Made by a program: the position numbers and the translations under genes. A stretch of DNA of 45,783 nucleotides from NCBI GenBank assembly GCA_944372445.1, contig CALVZE010000005.1:1-45783 (forward strand), written 5' to 3'. The notes under the pieces are model-generated. The model did no database searches. It was not told where the DNA came from and saw nothing but the letters and a program-made list of their open reading frames with translations. This document shows positions 31,569-39,064 of the stretch, piece by piece. Source of the stretch: an uncultured Clostridia bacterium. Lineage in GTDB: Bacteria; Bacillota; Clostridia; Christensenellales; UBA1242. Numbering within the stretch: the first letter of the stretch is position 1; every line of letters starts with the position of its first letter.

Positions 31569-31613
31569 TTTAACTATTCAAAACACTTTTAGTTAAAATA
31601 ATTTAATTATTTT
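31569..31613. promoter_or_regulatory. Candidate MarR operator region
   Basis: A perfect 8-3-8 palindrome AAAATAATTTAATTATTTT at 31595-31613, plus the pair TTTAACTA (31569-31576) / TAGTTAAA (31590-31597). AT-rich palindromes of this kind are typical MarR sites, and it lies between the two divergent promoters. Confidence 0.5.
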
Positions 31614-31635
31614 TTTAAAAGCGTGACAAAAATGC

Positions 31636-31665
31636 TTGTTTTTTGTTTCAGGCTTATGTTAAAAT
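31636..31665 (+). promoter_or_regulatory. Promoter of MarR gene
   Basis: TTGTTT (31636-31641), 18-nt spacer, TAAAAT (31660-31665) with TG one base upstream. Confidence 0.6.
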
Positions 31666-31685
31666 ATACAGGAAAGTGAGGCAAA

Positions 31686-32144
31686 ATGAAAACGAAAAAC
31701 AAGATTGATTGTATTTACAAAAATTTTAAGCTTATGGTATATCAAAATGTTTTTAGACATTTGAAAGACAAGGAAGGTGGTGAACTTTCCTCATCTGAGT
31801 ATTTTTGTCTTGAATGTATCTATCTTTTAGATAATCCAACGGTCACAGAATTTGCCAACTTTTTAGATATTTCTTCGCCAAATGCCACTTACAAGGTAAA
31901 ACAACTCATAAAAAAGGGTTATATTAAAAAAGAAAAGAGTAAACATGATGGTCGCGAGTTTAGAATTGTTCCAACCGAAAAATTTTATGAGTTTTATGGA
32001 CATAAAGCTAACTATGGCGAAGTTATTATGAACAACATTGAGAAGTCGCTTGAAAAAGACGACATGAAAAAAATGGACAAAGTGCTTGATGTTTTAATTG
32101 AAAAAGTATTTAAGCCACGAAGAAAAAAGAAGACAAGAGCGTAA
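31686..32144 (+). CDS. MarR-family winged-helix regulator
   Basis: 152 residues with AGGAAAGTGAGG before the ATG. The winged-helix core (SEYFCLECIYLLDNPTVTEFANFLDISSPNATYKVKQLIKKGYIKKEKSKHDGREFRIVPTEK) has the MarR order: recognition helix with NATYKVKQL and the wing DGREFRIVPT. Flanking helices would form the dimer interface. Its divergent partner is the sialidase-like gene and an AT palindrome lies between them, so control of that gene, perhaps by a sugar ligand, is inferred. The C-terminus is very basic (KPRRKKKTRA). Confidence 0.8.
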   Translation: MKTKNKIDCIYKNFKLMVYQNVFRHLKDKEGGELSSSEYFCLECIYLLDNPTVTEFANFLDISSPNATYKVKQLIKKGYIKKEKSKHDGREFRIVPTEKFYEFYGHKANYGEVIMNNIEKSLEKDDMKKMDKVLDVLIEKVFKPRRKKKTRA

Positions 32145-32158
32145 AAGACAAACCTACA

Positions 32159-32205
32159 AAAAAGACTTTGCGAAAGAGAGTGTTTTAAATTCGCGAAGTC
32201 TTTTT
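32159..32205 (+). terminator. Terminator of the MarR gene
   Basis: A stem of about 16 bp (32159-32174 with 32190-32205; one G-U) with a 15-nt loop and T's in the 3' arm. Confidence 0.8.
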
Positions 32206-32271
32206 ATTTTATTAAAATTTATAATGAATTTTGGTTGTTTTCTTAATATTAATGTTTTTAACTTTGTTTTT

Positions 32272-33570
32272 TCATATTTTCATCACCAAATTTTTAATTT
32301 CCTTTGCAAGTTTTTTAGCTTTTGTCTGACTCATATGCTCCACCATAATTCTAATCTTGTTTTCCGTTCCGCTGGCTCTAACAAGAACTCTTCCTGCGGG
32401 TGTGATGGCACAGGAGATGTTTGAAAGCAGAAGTCTCAATTCTTCATTGTTCATAACCTTCATTTTGTCGTGAACTATGCAGTCTATATTTGCCTGCGGA
32501 AGCATATGTGCATCAAAAAGTTCCGCCATTGTCTTTTTTTCTTTGGCGATGACATTTGCTAAGGTTATCGCGGTTAAAATGCCGTCACCTGTTTTAATTT
32601 TGTCGCGAAGGATGATATGACCTGACTGCTCACCGCCAAGCGACAAGTTCATCTTTTCCATGGCGTCTATAACATATTTATCGCCGATATCGGTGCGTAT
32701 TAGGTTGATTTTGTGTTTGTTTAGGGCGTTCATTATACCACTATTGGTGTGGCTTGTGCCGACAACAGTGTTTGCATAGAGTTTGCCTTCCTTTTTCATT
32801 TGTTTTGCTAGGATATATAAAATTTTGTCACCGTCAAAAACTTCGCCACTATCATCTACTGCAATTAACCTGTCAGCATCTCCATCAAAAGCAAAGCCAA
32901 AGTTTGCCTTTTTTTCTTTAACAAACCTGATTAAATTTTCTATATGCAAACTACCGCATTCTTTGTTTATTAATTCGCCTTTATTTTTTCCGCATGTGAC
33001 AAAGACCTCGGCGCCTAACATTTTAAAGACCTTTGGAGCAATTTTATAGCTTGAACCGTTACTGCAATCCAAACAAATTTTGTAATTTTCAAGACTGACA
33101 TCAGAACAAGACACTAGGAAATTTATATATATTTTAGATAAGTTTTTTTGTTTATATTTTCCTTGAAAAGGGGTCTCAATAGAGGTAGAAAAATAACTTT
33201 CTAGATTACTTTCTTCTTCATCATTCATCTTTCGCCCGTTATGTTTAAAAATCTTTATTCCGTTATATTCGGGCGGGTTGTGAGAGGCAGAAATCATCAC
33301 ACCATAGTCAAATGCGAGCGTTTCAGTGAGATATGACACACATGATGTCGGAACAATTCCAACATCGACAACATCGCCACCACCAAGCATAACGCCAACA
33401 GCAAGAGAGCATTTTAAAATATCGGAAGATAGGCGAGTGTCAGAGCCAATCAAAATTTTAGGTTTTGATTTCACTTGACAAAGAGCATTTCCAACATTTT
33501 TAGCAAGGCTTGGTGTAAGCGTTTGACCAAATATTCCACGGATGCCATCCGTTCCAAAAAAATTTCCCAT
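32272..33570 (-). CDS. glmM: Phosphoglucosamine mutase GlmM
   Basis: 432 residues. Family motifs: FGTDGIRG (residues 5-12), the phospho-serine loop ISASHNPPEYNG (Ser about 97), Mg-binding DGDADR (about 235), sugar-binding GGEQSGH (about 315), and phosphate-binding RASGTENKIRIMVE near the end. GlmM interconverts glucosamine-6-P and -1-P for UDP-GlcNAc and peptidoglycan synthesis. A TAGGAG site precedes the ATG but lies in a strong hairpin. The gene stands alone, downstream of gtrA on the same strand, with a structured spacer between them. Confidence 0.95.
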   Translation of the reverse strand: MGNFFGTDGIRGIFGQTLTPSLAKNVGNALCQVKSKPKILIGSDTRLSSDILKCSLAVGVMLGGGDVVDVGIVPTSCVSYLTETLAFDYGVMISASHNPPEYNGIKIFKHNGRKMNDEEESNLESYFSTSIETPFQGKYKQKNLSKIYINFLVSCSDVSLENYKICLDCSNGSSYKIAPKVFKMLGAEVFVTCGKNKGELINKECGSLHIENLIRFVKEKKANFGFAFDGDADRLIAVDDSGEVFDGDKILYILAKQMKKEGKLYANTVVGTSHTNSGIMNALNKHKINLIRTDIGDKYVIDAMEKMNLSLGGEQSGHIILRDKIKTGDGILTAITLANVIAKEKKTMAELFDAHMLPQANIDCIVHDKMKVMNNEELRLLLSNISCAITPAGRVLVRASGTENKIRIMVEHMSQTKAKKLAKEIKNLVMKI

Positions 33571-33573
33571 AAA

Positions 33574-33603
33574 AAATCTCCTATCTAAATAGATATGAGA
33601 TTT
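33574..33603 (-). promoter_or_regulatory. Hairpin covering the glmM ribosome binding site
   Basis: Plus-strand arms AAATCTC/GAGATTT and TATCT/AGATA, loop AAAT, one mismatch between (33574-33603). In the mRNA the 3' arm contains AGGAG, so initiation would be blocked while the 12-bp hairpin is folded. A TTGACA lies 30-40 nt upstream as a possible -35. Confidence 0.6.
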
Positions 33604-33639
33604 AAAATTTTATTGTGTCAAAAAAGTTGAAATAAGTCG

Positions 33640-33837
33640 ATTTTGCAAGATATTTCGCTCGCACCCTAACGGCTGGATCAATAAACATAATAGGCTTCTA
33701 ATCAAAACCTCTTTAAGTAGCGACCAATTTGCCAACGGAGTGCGAATTGCGTTTGGTCGCTGAAAGGAGCAAACAAGCGAATGGTAAGCGTTTTGGAGTT
33801 TACGCCGAAACGTGAAATGAAGTGCGGTTTGCGACGC
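33640..33837. other. Structured, GC-elevated spacer between gtrA and glmM
   Basis: No convincing gene. GC content looks clearly higher than other spacers here. AGCGACCAA (33719-33727) pairs with TTGGTCGCT (33753-33761), enclosing a second 5-bp stem (33728-33732 with 33742-33746). TAAGCGT (33785-33791) pairs with ACGCTTA (33834-33840), the latter including the gtrA stop codon. It may be a repeat relic or a noncoding RNA. Confidence 0.4.
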
Positions 33838-34287
33838 TTATAACGGCTTTTTAAGTGTGTCAATGATGATTTTAAAACTGTTATCTTGCCTAGCCAAATT
33901 GTTGGTGTTTTCACTTTTGCGGTAGACCACAAACTTTTGATATAAAAATTCGGTCACAAAGTTGATAATCATCGAGAAGGCGGTGACCAAAATATCTTCC
34001 ACACCAGCACTTTCAAGGGCGTGACCCCACAGGGTAGAAAGCGGAGTGAAGGCGAGATAATAAAGGAAAACAAGCGCCATCGCAAGCGGTATATTATTTG
34101 CACTTTTAAAGGTATAGCGTCTATTGAGAGTGAAATTCCAAACCACCGACAGCACCAAGGAAATGAGATAGGCGACCCAATAGTTCCAATGAAAAACATA
34201 GTCAAAAAGCGAGAATGTTCCAATTTGAATAACTCCCGCTGATATTGAAAAAAGTGTAAATTTTATAACCTGTTTAAAATTCTGCAT
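33838..34287 (-). CDS. GtrA-family membrane protein
   Basis: 149 residues from the ATG at 34287; a TTG start 15 nt earlier lies inside the -10 box and is excluded. Four transmembrane helices (about 7-30, 37-58, 70-90, 97-118) with the family's NFTLNRRYTF motif between helices 2 and 3, and a C-terminal cytoplasmic tail. GtrA-like proteins help move or modify polyprenyl-linked sugars for cell-surface glycans. No glycosyltransferase partner is adjacent. Predicted leaderless. Confidence 0.88.
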   Translation of the reverse strand: MQNFKQVIKFTLFSISAGVIQIGTFSLFDYVFHWNYWVAYLISLVLSVVWNFTLNRRYTFKSANNIPLAMALVFLYYLAFTPLSTLWGHALESAGVEDILVTAFSMIINFVTEFLYQKFVVYRKSENTNNLARQDNSFKIIIDTLKKPL

Positions 34288-34293
34288 GCTTTC

Positions 34294-34322
34294 ATTATAC
34301 AATACTTAAAAAATTTTAACAA
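34294..34322 (-). promoter_or_regulatory. Leaderless promoter of gtrA
   Basis: Minus strand TTGTTA (plus 34317-34322), exact 17-nt spacer, TATAAT (plus 34294-34299), 6 nt to the ATG. Confidence 0.75.
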
Positions 34323-34442
34323 CTAATTTGGTAAAATTATAAAATAAATTCTTTTTTAAATAAAAAAAGTCCGCTTAATATGTGAATTAAGAAATTTAAA
34401 TGGGTATTTTCCTTTAAATCACTTTAATAGTGAAAAATTTTA

Positions 34443-34451
34443 TGATATAAT
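34443..34451 (+). promoter_or_regulatory. Extended -10 of leaderless engB
   Basis: TGATATAAT (34443-34451), 6 nt before the ATG at 34458; the -35 region reads TTTAAT and is weak. Confidence 0.65.
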
Positions 34452-34457
34452 TAAATT

Positions 34458-35039
34458 ATGAAAATTATAAGTGCGAAATATTTGACAAGTGTTGTCAGTG
34501 AAGAGAAGATTTTAAATGATGATGTGGTGGAGTTTGCCTTTGTTGGAAGAAGCAATGTTGGCAAGTCATCTTTTATCAATGCCCTCACAGGTGTGAAGAA
34601 TTTGGCAAAGACTTCTTCAACACCAGGACTTACAAAGATGATAAACTACTTTTTGATTAACGATAGTTTTCGCTTTGTTGACCTTCCGGGCTATGGCTAC
34701 GCAAAGACGGGGCAAAAACATCTTGCAAATTGGGCGCACTTAATGGAAAAATATCTCATCTCTTCCACTTCTCTTAAAACGGTGTTTGTTTTGGTGGACA
34801 GCAGGCATGAGCCATCTGAACTTGATAAAATGATGATAGAATTTTTGATGCATTATCAAATTCCTTTCATGGTGATTGCTACAAAGGTAGACAAACTTGC
34901 TAAAAGCAAAATTCCGCAAAGCCTTTCAAAGATTGCCAAAATCTTAAATGTCCGCCGAGAAATCATCTTGCCATTTTCAAGCGTCACGCTTAACGGCAAG
35001 GATAAAATTTTAGAATATATTGAAAACAATATAGAATGA
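34458..35039 (+). CDS. ysxC: Ribosome-biogenesis GTPase YsxC/EngB
   Basis: 193 residues. G1 GRSNVGKSSF (about 30-39), G2 region SSTPGLTK, G3 DLPGYGYA (about 76), G4 TKVDK (about 141), and G5-like PFSS. Length and motifs match EngB/YsxC, which assists 50S subunit assembly. In many Firmicutes it follows lon or clpX; here it stands alone behind its own extended -10 with no ribosome binding site (leaderless). Confidence 0.95.
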   Translation: MKIISAKYLTSVVSEEKILNDDVVEFAFVGRSNVGKSSFINALTGVKNLAKTSSTPGLTKMINYFLINDSFRFVDLPGYGYAKTGQKHLANWAHLMEKYLISSTSLKTVFVLVDSRHEPSELDKMMIEFLMHYQIPFMVIATKVDKLAKSKIPQSLSKIAKILNVRREIILPFSSVTLNGKDKILEYIENNIE

Positions 35040-35115
35040 AAATTGTTAGAGGTTAAAAAGGTCAATACTTGCATTAAATTTATATCTATTTTTATTATAA
35101 AGTTAAAGCTTAACA

Positions 35116-35282
35116 GATTATTTATATTATCGGAAGTTGAGCCAAGCGTGGCAGAGCCACATTTGAGCGAAACTGATGTTTATACAAACTGTGATGGCGA
35201 GCAAAGCACGCAAATTCGCTAGAATTTATTAAAATTTTATGCTAATAAAATTTTTAACATCACATAGTTTATATTATAGGCG
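35116..35282. repeat. Composite palindromic element in the engB-ppdK spacer
   Basis: The 397-nt spacer (35040-35436) holds this unit, bounded by near-direct TTTATATTAT repeats (35116, 35269). Inside are GTGGC-AGA-GCCAC, the imperfect inverted pair TATACAAACTGTGATG / CATCACATAGTTTATA, and a perfect AAAATTTTAT-GCTA-ATAAAATTTT hairpin (35231-35254). It resembles a MITE or REP-type element. No gene. Confidence 0.4.
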
Positions 35283-35382
35283 TTTTAATTATTAGATTTT
35301 ATTGTTTTTTATCTAATTTTATATATTGAGAATAAAAATGGTGAAATTGCGAAAAAAAATTTGAAAAATATAGCGAATTTGT

Positions 35383-35412
35383 TTGCCTTTTCGTTATATT
35401 TTTTTGTATAAT
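35383..35412 (+). promoter_or_regulatory. Promoter of ppdK
   Basis: TTGCCT (35383-35388), 18-nt spacer, TATAAT (35407-35412); the leader carries AAAGGAG before the ATG. Confidence 0.6.
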
Positions 35413-35436
35413 AAGGTCGTATTTAAAGGAGATTTT

Positions 35437-38064
35437 ATGAAAAAATATGTTTATCTTTTTAAAGAAGCAAAAGGTGGCAACAAAGCTCTTTTTGGCGGAA
35501 AGGGTGCTAACCTTGCTGAAATGACAAGAATCGGTCTCCCTGTTCCTCAGGGCTTTACCATCACAACCGAAGCTTGCACAAAATATTATGAAGATGGTAA
35601 AAAAATTAATGACGGCATTATGGCTCAAATTTATCAAAAACTCGCTCAAATCGAAAAGATGACGGGTAAAAAGTTTGGCGATCCTACAAATCCTCTTCTT
35701 GTTTCTGTTCGTTCAGGTGCAAGAGTTTCCATGCCTGGTATGATGGACACAATTTTGAACCTCGGTCTTAACGATGAGGTTGTTGAGGGCTTAGCAAAGC
35801 TCACAAACAATCCTCGTTTTGCTTATGACTCATATCGTAGATTCATTCAGATGTTTAGCGATGTTGTTATGCAACAGGACAAGTCTAAATATGAAAGAAT
35901 TTTAGACCAAATCAAAGAGAAAAAAGGCGTTAAATATGATAAAGATTTAAGCGCTGATGACTTAAAAGAAATCGTTAAACTCTTTAAGAAACTCTATAAA
36001 GAGGGACAAAAACAAGAATTCCCACAAGAGCCTAAGGTTCAACTTATCGAAGCTGTTAAGGCTGTGTTTAGATCTTGGGACAACGAAAGAGCAAATGTAT
36101 ATAGAAGAATGCATGATATTCCATACAGCTGGGGAACAGCAGTAAATGTTCAATCCATGGTGTTCGGTAACATGGGCGAAGATTCCGGCACGGGCGTTGC
36201 CTTCACAAGAAATCCTGCAACCGGCGAGAACGCGCTTTATGGCGAATATCTTATGAACGCACAGGGCGAGGATGTTGTTGCTGGTATTAGAACACCTCAA
36301 CCAATCGCTAAACTTGAAGAACAAAATCCAGAGGTTTACAAGGAATTTGTTGCTATTGCTACAAAACTTGAAGACCACTACAAAGATATGCAAGATATGG
36401 AGTTCACAATCGAAAGAGGTAAACTCTATATGCTTCAAACAAGAAATGGTAAGAGAACAGCAAAAGCTGCTCTTAAAATTGCCGTTGACCTTGTGAAAGA
36501 GGGTAAAATCTCCGAAAAAGATGCGCTTTTGATGCTTGATCCTAAGCAACTTGACGCTCTTTTGCACCCAACTTTCAACGCTGATGCTGTAAAGAAGGCA
36601 AAGGTTATAGGTGAAGCTCTTCCAGCATCTCCTGGTGCTGCAAGTGGTAAGATTTGCTTTACCGCTGAAAAAGCAAAAGAGCAAGGAAAGAAAGGAAAAG
36701 TTGTTTTGGTTCGCCTTGAAACAAGCCCAGAGGATATTGAAGGTATGGCTGCAAGCCAAGGTATCTTAACCGCTCGTGGTGGTATGACTTCTCACGCTGC
36801 CGTTGTTGCTCGTGGTATGGGAACTTGCTGTGTTGCAGGTTGCTCCGCTATTAAATTTGCCGATGACGGAAAATCTTTTGAGCTTGGCGGAAAGAAGTAT
36901 AAGGAAGGCGACGTAATTTCCTTCGACGGCTCAACCGGTAAGATTTATGACGGCGAAGTTACAACAGAATCCGCTAAAATCTCTGGCGAATTCGCCACAA
37001 TTATGGAGTGGGCTGATAAATATAGAAAATTAATGATTAGAACAAACGCTGATAATCCTCGCGATGCTTCGGTTGCTTTCTCATTCGGTGCAGAGGGCGT
37101 AGGACTATGCAGAACAGAGCATATGTTCTTTGAAGCAGACAGAATTCCAGCTGTTAGAGAAATGATAGTTTCTTCCACAACCGAAGAAAGAGAAAAGGCT
37201 CTTAAAAAACTTCTTCCAATGCAGAAGAAAGACTTTAAGGGAATATTCAAGGCTATGAAAGGCCGCCCAGTGACAATTCGTTTCTTAGACCCACCTCTTC
37301 ACGAGTTCTTGCCACACGAAGATGACGAAATTAGAGCGCTTGCAAAAGAAATGAAACTCTCTTTTGAAAGCTTAAAGGCAACTGTTGAAAGTTTGCACGA
37401 ATTTAACCCAATGATGGGACATCGTGGACTTAGACTTGCTGTGACATACCCAGAAATTGCAAGAATGCAAACCGAGGCGGTTATCACTGCTGCTATTGAA
37501 GTAGAAAAGGAAGAGGGCTTTAAAGTTGTGCCTGAAATTATGATTCCACTCACTTGCGACAGCAAAGAGTTTAAGTATGTTAAAGATATTGTAACTGACA
37601 CTGCTGATAAACTTCTTGCAGAAAAGAAAGTGGAAATGCAATATAAAGTCGGCACTATGATTGAAATTCCAAGAGCCGCAATCACTGCTGACCAAATTGC
37701 AAAATATGCTGAGTTCTTCTCATTCGGAACAAATGACTTAACACAGATGACCTATGGTTTCTCTCGTGATGATGCTGCTAAATTCTTAGATGTTTACTAT
37801 GAAAAGAAGATTTTTGAAAGCGACCCATTTGCTCGCCTTGACCAAAATGGCGTTGGCAAACTTGTGAGAATTGCTGCTGAACTTGGAAGAAGCACTCGTC
37901 CAGATATCAAGCTTGGTATCTGCGGTGAGCACGGTGGAGATCCATCTTCTGTTGAGTTCTGCCACAGAATTGGACTTAACTATGTTTCTTGCTCGCCATA
38001 TCGTGTGCCAATCGCACGCCTTGCAGCAGCACAAGCAAACATCAAATATCCAAGAAAGAAATAA
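35437..38064 (+). CDS. ppdK: Pyruvate, phosphate dikinase
   Basis: 875 residues from the ATG at 35437 with AAAGGAG 6 nt upstream; the upstream frame extension crosses the promoter. Nucleotide-binding domain (FGGKGANLAEM, VSVRSGA, FGNMGEDSGTGVAFTRNPATGE), swivelling phospho-His domain (GGMTSHAAVVARGMGTCCVAG, His about 453), and the C-terminal PEP/pyruvate barrel (GAEGVGLCRTEHMF, TNDLTQM, GICGEHGGDP). It interconverts ATP+Pi+pyruvate and AMP+PPi+PEP. Codon choice (CTT, GGT, AAC, GCT) differs from neighbours and looks like a highly expressed gene. Strong terminator follows. Confidence 0.97.
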   Translation: MKKYVYLFKEAKGGNKALFGGKGANLAEMTRIGLPVPQGFTITTEACTKYYEDGKKINDGIMAQIYQKLAQIEKMTGKKFGDPTNPLLVSVRSGARVSMPGMMDTILNLGLNDEVVEGLAKLTNNPRFAYDSYRRFIQMFSDVVMQQDKSKYERILDQIKEKKGVKYDKDLSADDLKEIVKLFKKLYKEGQKQEFPQEPKVQLIEAVKAVFRSWDNERANVYRRMHDIPYSWGTAVNVQSMVFGNMGEDSGTGVAFTRNPATGENALYGEYLMNAQGEDVVAGIRTPQPIAKLEEQNPEVYKEFVAIATKLEDHYKDMQDMEFTIERGKLYMLQTRNGKRTAKAALKIAVDLVKEGKISEKDALLMLDPKQLDALLHPTFNADAVKKAKVIGEALPASPGAASGKICFTAEKAKEQGKKGKVVLVRLETSPEDIEGMAASQGILTARGGMTSHAAVVARGMGTCCVAGCSAIKFADDGKSFELGGKKYKEGDVISFDGSTGKIYDGEVTTESAKISGEFATIMEWADKYRKLMIRTNADNPRDASVAFSFGAEGVGLCRTEHMFFEADRIPAVREMIVSSTTEEREKALKKLLPMQKKDFKGIFKAMKGRPVTIRFLDPPLHEFLPHEDDEIRALAKEMKLSFESLKATVESLHEFNPMMGHRGLRLAVTYPEIARMQTEAVITAAIEVEKEEGFKVVPEIMIPLTCDSKEFKYVKDIVTDTADKLLAEKKVEMQYKVGTMIEIPRAAITADQIAKYAEFFSFGTNDLTQMTYGFSRDDAAKFLDVYYEKKIFESDPFARLDQNGVGKLVRIAAELGRSTRPDIKLGICGEHGGDPSSVEFCHRIGLNYVSCSPYRVPIARLAAAQANIKYPRKK

Positions 38065-38113
38065 GCAAACAAATTTCGCTTGTTTGTGCATAAAAAGTTA
38101 TCTTAATATAATC

Positions 38114-38147
38114 AATAAAAGTCGAACTATAATGTTCGACTTTTATT
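38114..38147. terminator. Bidirectional terminator after ppdK
   Basis: A perfect 14-bp stem (38114-38127 with 38134-38147), loop TATAAT, A/T runs in the arms. It separates ppdK from the convergent gene. Confidence 0.9.
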
Positions 38148-38184
38148 ATGCTATAAAATTACAAAACGAAATTTTGGTTTTATT

Positions 38185-38679
38185 TTATATAGTTCTTATT
38201 TTAGCCCTTTGCTCCAATCTTGCGTATACTTCAACAATTTGCTCAGGTGTGCATTTGATGCCTTCAACATCGTTTTTATAAGATGCAATTGTGCTAGCTC
38301 TATCTAATAGAGTGTTGCCACCGATAGAGCCAACAAAATCCCTACCAAGTTCATGTAATTTAGGGTCGGAGGTGCCATTCACCTTTTTAAGAATTTCACT
38401 TAAAGTGGTGTAATCTCTTATCTCTTGTGAAAAATATCGCGAGCTATGTCCTTTGTTTGTATATTTTAAAATATTTAAATCACCTTTTGCCATACAAAAA
38501 TCATATAGTTCAGCTGGCGTTAGCGACCAAGTGTCGCGCTTATTTCCGTTTTTATCAATGATATATGTAGGGCAGACATCCCAGCCTTTGCTTTGTTTCA
38601 AATAGGCAGCGCCTAAATCATAATCTTGTTTTTCATCTTTTATTTCTTTTTCGCTTTTCTGATAGATTGAATAGTTCAT
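38185..38679 (-). CDS. Unknown protein under a C-tract promoter
   Basis: 164 residues from the ATG at 38679, with AAGGAGG 7 nt upstream; the longer frame runs through the promoter and is rejected. No signal peptide or transmembrane helix. Begins MNYSIYQKSEKEIKDEKQDY; conserved-looking segments are KGWDVCPTYIIDKNGNKRDTW, GRDFVGSIGGNTLLDR and TPEQIVEVYARLEQR. I do not recognise a family. It is transcribed from a promoter nearly identical to that of the next gene (39065-40015), although the two proteins are unrelated. Confidence 0.65.
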   Translation of the reverse strand: MNYSIYQKSEKEIKDEKQDYDLGAAYLKQSKGWDVCPTYIIDKNGNKRDTWSLTPAELYDFCMAKGDLNILKYTNKGHSSRYFSQEIRDYTTLSEILKKVNGTSDPKLHELGRDFVGSIGGNTLLDRASTIASYKNDVEGIKCTPEQIVEVYARLEQRAKIRTI

Positions 38680-38713
38680 ACTTTCCTCCTTAAATTTCAA
38701 TTTTCTTATCCCT

Positions 38714-38741
38714 ATTATAAATCGGGAGGGGGGGTTGTCAA
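38714..38741 (-). promoter_or_regulatory. Promoter with interrupted C tract in spacer
   Basis: Minus strand TTGACA (plus 38736-38741), TATAAT (plus 38714-38719), spacer 16 nt reading A-C7-T-C3-GATT. The flanks match the promoter at 40039-40066 over at least 20 nt downstream. Confidence 0.8.
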
Positions 38742-38814
38742 GTCTTTTTTTTAAAATTATCATTCTAGTGAGTCGAATTTTTTTACTTTTGGTATCCGCT
38801 CTATGATGAGATTG

Positions 38815-38889
38815 TTGACAAGTAAGAGTGGAGTGGTATAATTTGAGGGTTAGGAGGTTGATATGAAAATGCGTAGACCATTTGTGTAG
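38815..38889 (+). promoter_or_regulatory. Orphan promoter, ribosome site and 8-codon ORF
   Basis: TTGACA (38815-38820), 16-nt spacer, TATAAT (38837-38842), AGGAGG (38852-38857) and ATG at 38863 opening MKMRRPFV before TAG (38887-38889). All signals are near-consensus but no gene follows on this strand. It may be a leader peptide or the remains of a displaced gene. The rest of the 385-nt spacer (38680-39064) holds the C-tract promoter and the next gene's terminator. Confidence 0.5.
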
Positions 38890-39007
38890 TAGGTATATTA
38901 TTTTATCTCCCAAAATCACTAATTTTGTCTGTTTTGAAGATAAAAACTGAGGTGTGTTAATATCTTGGTTTTCTTTATTACATTTGGCATAAACGTTTGG
39001 CGGGTCT

Positions 39008-39041
39008 TTAAAAAAATCAACTCTAAGATTTAGAATTGATT
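39008..39041 (-). terminator. Terminator of the HExxH gene
   Basis: AATCAA-C-TCTAA / TTAGA-A-TTGATT (39015-39041), loop GAT, one mismatch; a T-run follows on the minus strand (plus 39008-39016). Confidence 0.75.
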
Positions 39042-39064
39042 ATTTATAGTTTTTATCTTATTGC

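Noticed and set aside
33702..33932. 76-residue minus-strand reading frame overlapping the gtrA end
   Set aside because: It overlaps gtrA in another frame, has no ribosome binding site and its sequence follows the palindromes of the spacer.
38065..38088. CAAACAA/TTGTTTG hairpin right after ppdK
   Set aside because: No T-run follows; the stronger terminator at 38114-38147 explains termination.
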